Notes: generated by a model not told the origin, from the sequence alone. A stretch of 62,722 nucleotides of DNA from WLMZ01 sp031367435 (GCA_031367435.1 JANLPV010000174.1:1-62722), one strand, 5' to 3'; positions 52,482-61,708 are shown, counted from the first letter of the stretch. Numbers and translations: made by a program.

Positions 52482-53687
52482 ATGACTGCGGGCGACCCCG
52501 CCGAGAACCCCTTCGGGGGCATTCCAATGTTCGGCGATCTAGCGCGGGCGTTGTCCGGTCAGGGTCCACTGAACTGGGATGCGGCCAAACAATTCGCGCA
52601 ACTGGCGGCACATGCCGATGGGCCGGAGGGCAACGTCGACCCAAGCGTTCGCTTTGCCCTCACTGCGTTGGCGCGCATCGTCGAACCGCACGTACTCGAC
52701 GTCACCGGTCATGAACTTGGCACGTACGAGATCACCACGGTCATGCCGGGTGCCTGGGCGCAACAGACGCTCGACGCATATCGGCCGCTGTTTACTGAGC
52801 TCGCCGTGTCGCTTGGCAAGCGACCTGCTGTCGCCGACGACGACGACGCCGGTTCGGGCGACCCGATGGCAGCGATGATGCTCGGCCTCAGCCAGATGAT
52901 GGCGCCGGCGATGCTTGGTATGGCGATCGGCTCAATGGTTGGTCACCTGGCGACGAGAGCATTTGGCCAATACGACCTCCCGATTCCTCGCGCTGATAGC
53001 CGCGAGGTATCCGTCATCCCGGGCACCATCGATGCGTTTGCCGACGACTGGAGTCTTCCTCGCGACTCGATGCGTCTTTGGGTCTTGGTGCAAGAGCTCA
53101 CGTCGCATGTCGTGTTCTCGGTTGTCCACGTGCGCGAAGGACTCAGTTCGTTGGTGCGCGCTCACGTTGGTGCGTTTCGGCCCGACCCATCTGCAATAGC
53201 CGAAAAGCTCAGCTCGCTCGACGTCGAAGGCGACGATCCCATGCAGGCCATTCAACGCTCGCTCGGCGATCCTGAAATCATGTTGGGTGCCGTGAGAAGC
53301 GCCGAGCAAGAGGCACTGCAACCACAACTCGACGCGGCGCTCGCCGCTGTCGTTGGCTACGTCGATCACGTTGTCGATCTCATCGCAACACGGCTCATCG
53401 GTGGCGATGCAGCGCGCATCAGCGAGGCAGTCCGTCGGCGGCGCATCGAAACATCGCCCGACGATATTTTCGTGGAGCGACTGCTCGGTCTGCGTCTCAA
53501 TCGTCAACAGGTCGAGCGCGGTCGCGACTTCATTGCCGGTGTCTTCGACCGCGGCGGCCACCCGGCCGTGAATCAACTCCTCAATCGACCGGGTTCATTG
53601 CCCACCCCCGCCGAACTCGATGCGCCGGGACTGTGGTTGGCACGGCTTGAATTGCCGGTGGACGAGCCGCCCGTCTCAGACCTCTAG
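52482..53687 (+). CDS. DUF2342 / zinc-dependent metalloprotease-like protein with altered zinc motif
   Basis: 401 residues from the ATG at 52482. It is similar to the actinobacterial TIGR03624-type proteins, annotated as zinc-dependent metalloprotease or F420-linked hydrolase. Supporting regions are the start PFGGIPMFGDLARAL, the middle PIPRADSREVSVIPGTIDAF and the C-terminal EAVRRRRIETSPDDIF then RGRDFIAGVFDRGG. The metal-motif region reads LVQELTSHVVF, so a HExxH is not present; Glu and one His remain. Catalytic activity is uncertain. Confidence 0.75.
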   Translation: MTAGDPAENPFGGIPMFGDLARALSGQGPLNWDAAKQFAQLAAHADGPEGNVDPSVRFALTALARIVEPHVLDVTGHELGTYEITTVMPGAWAQQTLDAYRPLFTELAVSLGKRPAVADDDDAGSGDPMAAMMLGLSQMMAPAMLGMAIGSMVGHLATRAFGQYDLPIPRADSREVSVIPGTIDAFADDWSLPRDSMRLWVLVQELTSHVVFSVVHVREGLSSLVRAHVGAFRPDPSAIAEKLSSLDVEGDDPMQAIQRSLGDPEIMLGAVRSAEQEALQPQLDAALAAVVGYVDHVVDLIATRLIGGDAARISEAVRRRRIETSPDDIFVERLLGLRLNRQQVERGRDFIAGVFDRGGHPAVNQLLNRPGSLPTPAELDAPGLWLARLELPVDEPPVSDL

Positions 53688-53750
53688 CAGCCTGATCGCG
53701 CCACACACCCCAACCTCCGGACAGGAAGGCGTAGCGTCGCGAAGGTTTAG

Positions 53751-55163
53751 TCAGCTCTGTCCATTGCCAGTAGGCCGTGCATCTGTTCGTGGCGGAGGTA
53801 ACGCGCGCCGTCCTGCCTCGGTCACATGGCTATCGCGCTTGGCCTTGCGACGCTCGACCTCGGCCATCATTCGCCGCCCGGCGCGTCGCCTCATGGTCTC
53901 CGGCACTGCCTTACCGGCGCGCACACTCCGAGTACCCAACACATAGGTGACGACGGAGAAGGAGGCGATGAGGCCAACGATCAAGAATCCGACCTCGCCC
54001 GGTGGAGTGAACAACACCGGTGGCAGCCCGCCGAGTACCCACGCCAATTGAAATCTGGTTTCGAACTGGGCGAAAGCGCGACCCTGATTTGCATCGGGCG
54101 CGTCGCGTTGGACGATTGAGTCAAACGCAAGCCGACCCAACGCCGCCCCAAAGTTGACGGCGAGCGCGAGGAGCACACCCGAGACGACTCCACCGAACAA
54201 AGCTGCGCCAATTCCGGCAATCGCCGTGAGCCCGAGCGCCGCAATGAAGATCGGCTCCTCGTGAATACGGCGACGAACCCACGGCGCAATTGCGTTGGCG
54301 ATCATCACCCCAATCGTCACCATCGCAATTGAGACACCAACGAGAAGCTTTCCGGCGTCCTTGGTTCGTAACCAGAAGGCGAGCAGGAAGAAGCAAAAGC
54401 CGACCGAGGCACGCAACAACGCCATCGCGCTGGCGGCCAAGGTAATGCCCGCCGACCGCAGCTCAGCGCGTTCGGCGGCGCTTGCGCGCTTTGCCGCCAC
54501 CACGCCGCTCGGCAGGCCGGACGCCATCACGTACGCGAGCACGAACAGTAACGACCCCACAATGAGACTGCCCTCTACCCCTGATATGGCCTTTGCGATG
54601 CCAGCGACCGCGGCACCAATGAAGCCGAACACTCCGGCGATCAGGCCGAGCTTTGAGTTCGCCTCCACAAGTTCACCCTCGTTGCGAACCACGCTCGGCA
54701 CCAACGCCGACTTGGAGATGCCCTGCGTCTTTTGCAGAACCAATGCCGCGAATGCAACGGGATACAACAACACGTCGTCGAGGTGGAAGGCCATCAGAAG
54801 CATGGTGAGCGCGCGCAGCAGCGCAACGATCTGCATGACGAGACGACGGCCACCGGCGACCCGATCGACCAATGGACCAATCAACGGTGCCACCACTAAG
54901 AACGGCACGAAGGTGACCAACAAGAACACCAATACCTTTGGGCGCGCCGCCGTAGGAGTGACACCGAAGAAGACCGACACGGCGAGCGCGAGCGCAAGGC
55001 ATCCGTCACCAGCAGCGCTGACAGCCTGCACTCGCGCCAGACGAGTAAATGGAGATATTCGTTTGCGCCGTTGACCTTCGCCGCGGAAGGCTACGGGCAC
55101 GAAGCCGCCTGATCGAGACAAGCGGCCCCGGTCTTGAGGTCCGCGTTGGCGCTCAGAGGTCAC
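53751..55163 (-). CDS. MFS transporter, last gene of the pho operon
   Basis: 470 residues with about 11-12 hydrophobic segments after a basic N-terminus. The first helix pair is SAAGDGCLALALAVSVFF, and the second loop reads GPLVDRVAGGRR, an MFS-like motif A. The C-terminal tail (RRRAGRRMMAEVERRKAKRDS) is strongly basic. The GTG start overlaps the regX3 stop by 4 bases, so it is translated with the phosphate regulators. The substrate is unknown; phosphate-related transport is only a guess from position. Confidence 0.8.
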   Translation of the reverse strand: MTSERQRGPQDRGRLSRSGGFVPVAFRGEGQRRKRISPFTRLARVQAVSAAGDGCLALALAVSVFFGVTPTAARPKVLVFLLVTFVPFLVVAPLIGPLVDRVAGGRRLVMQIVALLRALTMLLMAFHLDDVLLYPVAFAALVLQKTQGISKSALVPSVVRNEGELVEANSKLGLIAGVFGFIGAAVAGIAKAISGVEGSLIVGSLLFVLAYVMASGLPSGVVAAKRASAAERAELRSAGITLAASAMALLRASVGFCFFLLAFWLRTKDAGKLLVGVSIAMVTIGVMIANAIAPWVRRRIHEEPIFIAALGLTAIAGIGAALFGGVVSGVLLALAVNFGAALGRLAFDSIVQRDAPDANQGRAFAQFETRFQLAWVLGGLPPVLFTPPGEVGFLIVGLIASFSVVTYVLGTRSVRAGKAVPETMRRRAGRRMMAEVERRKAKRDSHVTEAGRRALPPPRTDARPTGNGQS

Positions 55164-55882
55164 GACCGCATGCTAGGTGCGGGCCGTTCGTACTTGTAAC
55201 CAAGTCCGCGGATCGTCACGATTCGCTCAGGCTTCGAAGGGTCCGGTTCGATCTTTCCGCGGATGCGCTTGATGTGCACGTCCAGTGTTTTGGTGTCGCC
55301 GACGTAGTCCATCCCCCACACACGGTCGATGAGCATCTCGCGTGGCAGCACGCGACCAACGTTGCTGAGCAACACGTGTAGGAGTTCGAACTCCTTGAGC
55401 GGCAGGCTCACGGGCTCTCCCCCAACCGTGACGATATGTTCATCGGAATCAAGCGCAACATCACCAACCACCAGCGAACGACCGTTGGGCGACGGCGCAG
55501 CCGCGCCCTGCTCCATCGCCGCCCGGCGCAACAACGCGCGCAGCCGTGCCACCAGTTCCCGCATGCGATACGGCTTGGTGATGTAGTCGTCCGCGCCGAC
55601 CTCAAGGCCCACCACCATGTCGATCTCAGCGCTCTTGGCGGTGACCATGATGATCGGAACGGTGCTGTGCTTGCGGATCTCGCGGCACACGTCGATACCC
55701 GACACACGCGGCAGCATCAGGTCGAGCAACACGACATCGGGACGCACCTCATGAAAGCGGGCCAGCGCAATGGCGCCATCTTGGGCAACCTCAACACGGA
55801 AGCCTTCGCGGTTGAGACCGACGGTCAATGCCTCGACGAAGCTGTCTTCGTCTTCGACGATCAGAATTGTTGGGGTACTCAT
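55160..55882 (-). CDS. regX3: OmpR-type response regulator RegX3
   Basis: 240 residues. The receiver domain has the acidic pair EDED (residues 10-13), phosphoacceptor Asp54 in LLDLMLP, Thr in VTAKS and the conserved Lys in TKPYR. The winged-helix output domain (about 130-235) includes LPLKEFELLHVLL, then VWGMDYVGDTKTLDVHIKRIR. Partner of the SenX3 kinase directly upstream; together they control phosphate-starvation genes in mycobacteria. A PHO-like direct repeat lies upstream of pstB. The stop overlaps the MFS start. Confidence 0.92.
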   Translation of the reverse strand: MSTPTILIVEDEDSFVEALTVGLNREGFRVEVAQDGAIALARFHEVRPDVVLLDLMLPRVSGIDVCREIRKHSTVPIIMVTAKSAEIDMVVGLEVGADDYITKPYRMRELVARLRALLRRAAMEQGAAAPSPNGRSLVVGDVALDSDEHIVTVGGEPVSLPLKEFELLHVLLSNVGRVLPREMLIDRVWGMDYVGDTKTLDVHIKRIRGKIEPDPSKPERIVTIRGLGYKYERPAPSMRS

Positions 55883-57027
55883 GTTTGTTGGACCACCCGA
55901 TCAGGGATATAGAGACGAAACGTTGAACCCTCGCCCTCGTGCGACTCGACCGTGACGGAGCCGCCGTGATTATGGGCAACGTGACGAACGATGGAGAGAC
56001 CCAAACCCGTACCCCCGGTGCCGCGACTACGTGCCCGATCGACACGGTAGAAGCGCTCGAAGATACGGTCGAGATCGTGCGGTGGAATACCGATGCCGCG
56101 GTCGGCAACGACGAAGGTGACGCCCTGCTGATCGGCGTAGGCAGTGACCGTGACAACTCCACCCACATCGCTGTACTTCACGGCATTGTCGACGAGGTTG
56201 CCGAGCGCCGAGGCGATTTGGGCGTGATCGGCGTTGACAGTAAGGCCCACAGCGATCTCGCCAGAGTTGACCGAAACCTGATTCTGTCGAGCGGCAAAAC
56301 TGTTTCGTGATGCGGCCTCGAGCACGAGCAACGCGACATCACACGTGCTGACAATGAGGTCGCCGCTGAGTTCGATTCGTGACAGCTCGAGGAGATCGTC
56401 GATGATCTTGGCGACTCGGTGGGCCTCGTTCACCGTGCGGTCCGCCAAGCGGCTGATCACCGCCGGATCGGTTTCCTCGATGAGGGTTTCGGCGAGCACT
56501 GCGAGGGCACCGATCGGTGTTTTCAGTTCGTGGCTGATGTTGGCCACGAAGTCGGTACGCACTGCATCGAGCCGCGAGCGCTCGGTGACATCTTCAACGG
56601 TGGCCATCGCTCCATCGGCGCCCAGTGGTTGGGCGTGAACGACAACGACTCGGCGGGGCGGGCCATACAGCTCGACGGTTTGCGATCGCTCCTCGCCGCG
56701 CAGTGCCGAACGCAGGTTGTATTGCACCGCAGCCTGCACGAGCACTTCATTGTGTGCATCGGCACCAGCCGAATCAGACGCCCGATTACGCACGAGCACC
56801 TGGCCTTGGTGATCGGCCACGATTACGCCATACGGCATCGCATCGAGCGCCGACTGCAAACGATCGGCTCGCGCATTCGACGCCGCGAGTTCGTCAGCGG
56901 AGTTAGTCGACGTGAGCACTCCGGCTCCACCCGTGGTCGTCACACGCCGCCGCGTCGTCTGACCGATCACGAATGTTGCAGCTACGGCACCGAGCGCCCC
57001 ACCCGCAATGAGCCAGAGAAGGGTCAT
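55879..57027 (-). CDS. senX3: SenX3-type sensor histidine kinase
   Basis: 382 residues. One N-terminal membrane helix (about 1-22) is followed by a PAS-like region (about 50-150), the dimerisation domain with phosphoacceptor His166 (FVANISHELKTP) and the HATPase domain with N, G1 and G2 boxes (ALGNLVDNAVKYS, VADRGIGIPPHDL, GTGGTGLGLSIVRHV). The lack of a large external sensor fits the PhoU/Pst-coupled mode in which the kinase reads transporter state. The stop overlaps the regX3 start (ATGA). Confidence 0.92.
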   Translation of the reverse strand: MTLLWLIAGGALGAVAATFVIGQTTRRRVTTTGGAGVLTSTNSADELAASNARADRLQSALDAMPYGVIVADHQGQVLVRNRASDSAGADAHNEVLVQAAVQYNLRSALRGEERSQTVELYGPPRRVVVVHAQPLGADGAMATVEDVTERSRLDAVRTDFVANISHELKTPIGALAVLAETLIEETDPAVISRLADRTVNEAHRVAKIIDDLLELSRIELSGDLIVSTCDVALLVLEAASRNSFAARQNQVSVNSGEIAVGLTVNADHAQIASALGNLVDNAVKYSDVGGVVTVTAYADQQGVTFVVADRGIGIPPHDLDRIFERFYRVDRARSRGTGGTGLGLSIVRHVAHNHGGSVTVESHEGEGSTFRLYIPDRVVQQT

Positions 57028-57030
57028 TGG

Positions 57031-57768
57031 TTAGCCACTGCTGCCGTCTATCGCTTGACGCATCATCTCACCCGTGTCATCAGTTCGGGACCGAAATCTG
57101 GCGGCCCCGCGATGCTCGGGTAGCCACCCCGTAACGACAAACCGCACACGCTCGCCGATGTTGACAGCATGATCGCCAATGCGCTCATAGAAGCGCGCCA
57201 CAACCGCAAGCTGAACCGCAACTTGCAGATCAATGCGCCCCGCGGCATGGCTCTCGAAGATTGCCTGCACGAACTGCTTTTGCAAAGCATCGAGATAATT
57301 GTCCATGTCATCGATCGCCGCCGCCTTGGCAGCGTCGTTCTCGACGAACGACTCAATCGCCGCGATGTACAACTGTTGAGCCTGCTCGCCCATGCGCGTG
57401 ATGATGCCGCGAAGGGTGGGATCGAGCTCATGGCCATAGATGCGTCGGGCGGCCTTGCAGATGTTGCAGACCAAGTCGGCCGAACGCTCGACCTCAGCCA
57501 CCATCTTCAAGGCAGCAACGATCTGGCGGAGGTCGCCCGCCACAGGTGCCTGCAGGGCAAGGATCTGCACACATCGGTCTTCGAGGTCGAGCGATCGAGC
57601 ATCGATCTCATCGTCGCCACCGATGATCTGATCGGCACCTTCGAGGTCGCCATTCAGAAGCACAGCCGTTGCCCGCGGAATCGACTCGGTGACGAAGGCG
57701 GCTAAGTGCACCAGCTCCGTTCGAACGTCTTCGATGTCGTGGTGGAAACTCTTGCGTAACTCGTCCAT
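57031..57768 (-). CDS. phoU: PhoU phosphate signalling regulator
   Basis: 245 residues of two three-helix bundles. Conserved positions include the start RKSFHHDIEDVRTELVHL, the middle DDEIDARSLDLEDRCVQILALQAPVAGDLRQIVAALKM (metal-binding E/D motif) and the second set around RIGDHAVNIGERV. PhoU links the Pst transporter to the SenX3 kinase and represses the response when phosphate is plentiful. The start shares a base with the pstB stop; senX3 follows after 3 bases. Confidence 0.93.
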   Translation of the reverse strand: MDELRKSFHHDIEDVRTELVHLAAFVTESIPRATAVLLNGDLEGADQIIGGDDEIDARSLDLEDRCVQILALQAPVAGDLRQIVAALKMVAEVERSADLVCNICKAARRIYGHELDPTLRGIITRMGEQAQQLYIAAIESFVENDAAKAAAIDDMDNYLDALQKQFVQAIFESHAAGRIDLQVAVQLAVVARFYERIGDHAVNIGERVRFVVTGWLPEHRGAARFRSRTDDTGEMMRQAIDGSSG

Positions 57769-58697
57769 CAGCCAAACCTTCCCGTGATGTACTGCTCAGT
57801 GCGCTCGTCATTTGGATTCGAGAACAACTTCTGCGTTCTTCCAAACTCTACGAGTACGCCGGTTCGACGGTCGGTTTCGGCTGCGGTACCCGAGGATTCA
57901 CGAGCGAGTGTCTCGGTATTGAAGAAGGCAGTGCGGTCACTCACCCGCGCTGCTTGTTGCATGTTATGAGTGACGACCACGATCGTGTATCGCGACTTCA
58001 TGTCCTGCATCAGGTCCTCGATGCGAGCGGTCGCGATCGGATCGAGTGCCGAGCACGGTTCGTCCATCAGCACAACCTCGGGCTCAACGGCAATCGCACG
58101 GGCGATGCAGAGCCGCTGCTGCTGTCCACCCGAGAGGCCGAGACCCGAGCTGTTCAGCCGCGTCTTCACCTCGTCCCACAGTGCCGCGCCGCGCAGCGAT
58201 GACTCAACAAGCGTGTCGAGGTCGGCCTTCTTTTTGATGCCGGCCAAACGCGGGCCGAAGGCAACGTTGTCGTAGATGCTTTTTGGAAACGGATTCGGCT
58301 TTTGGAAGACCATGCCCACACGACGACGCACTTGTGTGGCACTTACTTCGGGTGCGTACAGATCGATGCCGTGATACCTGACCGACCCTTCGACTCTCGC
58401 CGAATCGATCAGATCATTCATCCGGTTGAAACAACGCAAAACCGTTGACTTTCCGCAGCCTGACGGCCCGATGAACGCGGTGATCTCATGTTCACGCACC
58501 GTCAGGTTGACGTCGCGAACCGCGCATTGCGTGCCGTAATACACCGCGAGTTCCTGCGTGACGAGGACGTGATGCGCGTCCTGCGTCTGCTCGCGGGCAA
58601 GTTCAACGTTCGTTTCGTCGTGTGCGATTGATTCGCTTGTCACAGATATGCGCCGTTCATTGTCGAGCGTTTCGGGCTGGAGTTCTGCAGCAATCAT
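57768..58697 (-). CDS. pstB: PstB phosphate ABC transporter ATP-binding subunit
   Basis: 309 residues. Walker A is GPSGCGKSTVLR, the signature is LGLSGGQQQRLCIARA, Walker B is VVLMDEPCSALDP and the switch His is in VVVTHNMQQAARV. The middle PNPFPKSIYDNVAFGP is the PstB hallmark. An N-terminal extension of about 44 residues precedes the usual PstB start (LVTQELAVYYGTQ); it is acidic and may not be translated if an inner start is used. No pstS, pstC or pstA is in the window, so the membrane partners must be elsewhere. Confidence 0.93.
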   Translation of the reverse strand: MIAAELQPETLDNERRISVTSESIAHDETNVELAREQTQDAHHVLVTQELAVYYGTQCAVRDVNLTVREHEITAFIGPSGCGKSTVLRCFNRMNDLIDSARVEGSVRYHGIDLYAPEVSATQVRRRVGMVFQKPNPFPKSIYDNVAFGPRLAGIKKKADLDTLVESSLRGAALWDEVKTRLNSSGLGLSGGQQQRLCIARAIAVEPEVVLMDEPCSALDPIATARIEDLMQDMKSRYTIVVVTHNMQQAARVSDRTAFFNTETLARESSGTAAETDRRTGVLVEFGRTQKLFSNPNDERTEQYITGRFG

Positions 58698-58796
58698 CGG
58701 AGCTCTTTCGTGAGCAGTTCATCCCAAATTCGTGTTCTCCGAGGAAAACACATCGAAACGAGTCAACGAACAACGCCGCGTACGGTAAGGCATCAA

Positions 58797-58836
58797 GGTA
58801 ACCGAGAACCTGACCAGAGGTGAACAAGAGATGAAC
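58797..58836 (-). promoter_or_regulatory. PHO-box-like array: four direct repeats at 11-bp spacing
   Basis: On the minus strand, GTTCATC, GTTCACC, GTCAGGT and GGTTACC occur in that order, their starts exactly 11 bases apart (complement at 58830, 58819, 58808, 58797). Streptomyces PhoP and mycobacterial RegX3 bind such GTTCACC-type direct repeats with 11-base phase. The array lies 100 bases upstream of pstB and points towards it. The first two units are the best; the last two are weaker. Confidence 0.7.
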
Positions 58837-58887
58837 AACCGTCAGTCCTCTGCGGGTTGGTAACCAGCAGCACGATGAAAGGTCTGA

Positions 58888-60978
58888 CTAACGGCGTTGC
58901 CGCTCGCTTACCCAGTGATACATCCGCTCTTGGCTGTGCGGAGAAAAGACATCGGTTTCGCCAACTCGCAGCCATGTGTTGTCAGGCTGCATATCAAACG
59001 CCACGACGTCGGGGGCGAGATAGAAGTCGATGACCTGATCGAGCCATGCCCGATGCTTTGGATGCACTACCGGCACGAGCAACTCCACGCGCCGATCGAG
59101 GTTGCGTGGCATGAGATCGGCCGAACCAATAAAATGAATCGGCGTCGCCTCGCCGCCACCGTGCGCAAATCGATAGATCCGCGAGTGCTCCAGATAGCGG
59201 CCGAGCACGCAGCGAACGCGGATGTTGTCGGAGAGGCCAGGGACACCAGCGCGCAGACAGCACAAACCGCGCACCAGGAGCTCTACTCGAACTCCGGCCT
59301 GACTGGCCGCGTAGAGAGCTTCGATGACCTCAGGGTCACCGACAGAGTTCGTCTTGATGGTGATGTGTCCAGCCGCAGCGTGAGCCGCCTCATTCGCGAT
59401 CAGCTGCAACAATCGCGATCGAAGACTGTGCGGCGCGACGATGAGATCGTTGTAGTCCTGACCGCGGCTATATCCGGTGAGGTGATTGAACAGTTGTGTT
59501 GCGTCTTCGCCCATCGCAGGATCGCATGTGATGAAACCAATGTCTTCGTACGTGCGTGCAGTCTTTGAGTTGTAGTTGCCCGTGCCGAAATGGACATAAC
59601 GCCGCAAACCATCCGTGTCGGATCGCACAACGAGCACGCATTTGGCATGCGTCTTGAGCCCGACGACGCCGTACACCACATGCACCCCGGCGCGCTCGAG
59701 GGTACGCGCCCACGTCGCGTTCGTGGCTTCGTCGAAACGGGCCTTGAGCTCTACCAACACCGCAACCTGCACGCCGCGTTCGGCCGCCCGAATAAGGCTG
59801 CGCGCAATCGGGCTGTCGCCAGATGTGCGGTACAGCGTCATCTTGATCGACTGCACTCGTGCGTCGGCGGCGGCTTCGTCGATGAACGCCTCGACGGAAC
59901 TGGCGAACGACTCATAGGGGTGATGCACGAGCAGCGCCCGCTCGCGGATTACAGAGAACAAACTGCGGTCGCTTTCCTCGGCACGAGCGATTCGGCCTGC
60001 TGTTACTGGCGGCCACGGCACGTCTTTAATCGTCGGCCGATCGAGGCCATGCACCGCGAAGAGGCAGGTGAGGTCGAGCAGTTGACGGTGGAAGGTGACC
60101 GCATCGTCACCAAGTTCGAGTTCGCGTTGCAGCACATCGAGCATTTCCGGACTCATCGATGTTTCCACCTCGAGCCGCACTGCACGACCGAACCGGCGAC
60201 GGCGAAGTTCGAGTTCTACCGCGGCGAGCAGATCGTCTGCCTCTTCATCCTCAACAGTGAGGTCTGCATTGCGGGTGATGCGAAAGACCGCCCACTCCTC
60301 GATCTGCATGCCGATGAAGAGCGTGTGCAGATGCGCAGCGATGACTTGCTCCACCGGCACAAAGCGTTGTCCATCGCTGAGCGCGACGAGACGGGGGAAC
60401 ACATTCGGTACTTTCAAGCGGGCAAATCTTCGCTCACCGGTCTCGGGGTCGCGCACCATTGCAGCAATGCTCAGCGCAAGGTTCGAAATATAGGGAAACG
60501 GATGAGCCGGATCGACCGCAAGCGGCGTAAGCACAGGAAAGATTCGATGGCGATAGATTTCGAGTACAAAGCTTTGGTCGCGTTCGCTGAGTTCGTCCCA
60601 CGACAGAATTTCGATTCCTTCGTCGCGCAACATTGGCCGCAACGTGTTCTCGACGACGTCTTCTTGGATCGCGATGTGCTCGCGTACAACTCCGGCAATT
60701 GCAGCCAATTGTTCGCTGGGCGTTCGACCATCGGGAGTTGTGGTGACGATGTCGGCTGCGACCTGATCGTGCAGCGCGGCGACGCGTACCTGAAAGAACT
60801 CATCAAGGTTCGCCGAGAAGATCGCTACGAACTTGACCCGCTCAAGGAGAGGAATGCCATGCTCGCTCGCGAGCGACAGCACGCGCAGGTTGAAATCGAG
60901 CCAGCTGAGCTCACGGTTGAGTTGACGCTCATCGACCACGCCGGCACCACCGACTCTCTTATTCTTCGTCTTCGGCAT
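58888..60978 (-). CDS. ppk1: Polyphosphate kinase 1
   Basis: 696 residues from the ATG at 60976-60978. The N-terminal domain starts RELSWLDFNLRVLSLA and SANLDEFFQVRV. The catalytic His regions are LKTHAKCVLVVR and HSRIYRFAHGGG, with RYVHFGTGNYN in between. It polymerises ATP gamma-phosphate into polyphosphate, reversibly. The ORF continues upstream to 61206, but that part overlaps a small upstream gene in another frame. Placed directly before the PHO array and pst/pho regulators, it is likely controlled by phosphate. Confidence 0.95.
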   Translation of the reverse strand: MPKTKNKRVGGAGVVDERQLNRELSWLDFNLRVLSLASEHGIPLLERVKFVAIFSANLDEFFQVRVAALHDQVAADIVTTTPDGRTPSEQLAAIAGVVREHIAIQEDVVENTLRPMLRDEGIEILSWDELSERDQSFVLEIYRHRIFPVLTPLAVDPAHPFPYISNLALSIAAMVRDPETGERRFARLKVPNVFPRLVALSDGQRFVPVEQVIAAHLHTLFIGMQIEEWAVFRITRNADLTVEDEEADDLLAAVELELRRRRFGRAVRLEVETSMSPEMLDVLQRELELGDDAVTFHRQLLDLTCLFAVHGLDRPTIKDVPWPPVTAGRIARAEESDRSLFSVIRERALLVHHPYESFASSVEAFIDEAAADARVQSIKMTLYRTSGDSPIARSLIRAAERGVQVAVLVELKARFDEATNATWARTLERAGVHVVYGVVGLKTHAKCVLVVRSDTDGLRRYVHFGTGNYNSKTARTYEDIGFITCDPAMGEDATQLFNHLTGYSRGQDYNDLIVAPHSLRSRLLQLIANEAAHAAAGHITIKTNSVGDPEVIEALYAASQAGVRVELLVRGLCCLRAGVPGLSDNIRVRCVLGRYLEHSRIYRFAHGGGEATPIHFIGSADLMPRNLDRRVELLVPVVHPKHRAWLDQVIDFYLAPDVVAFDMQPDNTWLRVGETDVFSPHSQERMYHWVSERQRR

Positions 60979-61219
60979 ACCCGAGGTGCCACTCGATGGA
61001 AATACCCTCGCGCTCGGCGTCGCGCACGACCCGCTCGCGATTGCGGCGGAATTGTGGATCGTCACGCGGGAGCAGCACCAACCGGGCCAACACGCGGGCG
61101 CGGAACTCGTCGAGCAGCGTGCGATCGCCGTAATCGAAGTCGACCTCCCAGTGCGGTGACACCGGGCCGAGATAGACAATGCGGGCGTGGGCTCGCGGTT
61201 GGACATTTGTGTCGGTCAT
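60959..61219 (-). CDS. 86-residue unknown protein overlapping the ppk1 start
   Basis: 86 residues. It begins MTDTNVQPRAHARIVYLGPV and has a charged, probably compact alpha/beta body (VDFDYGDRTLLDEFRARVLARL) with a C-terminal acidic GYAEDEE. Its stop lies 17 bases inside the start of ppk1, so the two genes are translationally coupled. I do not recognise a family. Its place suggests a role linked to polyphosphate synthesis, such as a regulator of Ppk1, but this is inference. Confidence 0.6.
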   Translation of the reverse strand: MTDTNVQPRAHARIVYLGPVSPHWEVDFDYGDRTLLDEFRARVLARLVLLPRDDPQFRRNRERVVRDAEREGISIEWHLGYAEDEE

Positions 61220-61444
61220 GACTCACTCCTGGCGGACGAAGCCCTGATTGTACCGGAGATGCCCTGAATCTCTTGGAGATGCTTGGAATCACGTGACCAA
61301 TCTGTTTGACTGGTCGACAGAGCGGGAACCAAATGGTCTACGTCCAGCGTCTGAAGAGAGACGAAGGTGTCGTCCGGTTGCCGAAGCCCTTAGGGGCGCG
61401 AGCGGGTGGACCACGTCAACGTGGAACAAGCGAAAGGCTCGAAC

Positions 61445-61708
61445 GTGCACGACCACACTTCCGAAGATGCCGCAGCCATTTGGATGGCCGAGGGCAACTG
61501 CCGCAACTATCCCCCCGCGGCGTTCTTTCCGAGCGATGGAGTAGGCGTGGACCGCGCCCGCAAGATCTGTGCCACATGCAATGTGGTCGATACCTGCTTG
61601 GAATACGCATTACATAACCGCATCGAACATGGCGTGTGGGGCGGGTGCAGCGAGCGTGAGCGTCGCCGCATCCTCAAGCGGCGTCGGATTGAGGTATCAC
61701 CCGGCTGA
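61445..61708 (+). CDS. WhiB-family iron-sulfur transcription factor (upstream copy)
   Basis: 87 residues from the GTG at 61445, chosen because AAAGG lies about 8 bases before it; GTGs at 61421 and 61406 are alternatives. Cysteine ligands are in GNCRNYP and KICATCNVVDTCLEY (Cys-x2-Cys-x5-Cys). The WhiB turn GVWGGCSERERR and a basic DNA-binding tail (RRILKRRRIE) follow. It binds a [4Fe-4S] cluster and works with sigma factor region 4. An extra Cys sits in the turn (WGGCSE) where most WhiB proteins have Met, Leu or similar. Confidence 0.9.
   Translation: MHDHTSEDAAAIWMAEGNCRNYPPAAFFPSDGVGVDRARKICATCNVVDTCLEYALHNRIEHGVWGGCSERERRRILKRRRIEVSPG

Noticed and set aside
59590..61221. 543-codon plus-strand ORF opposite ppk1
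   Set aside because: Long only because high-GC antisense frames lack stops; ppk1 on the other strand has all catalytic motifs.
61324..61352. GGGAAC-N18-CGTC as a SigH/SigR-type promoter for the upstream whiB
   Set aside because: Only the -35 half is convincing; spacing and the -10 half are off consensus, so chance is likely.
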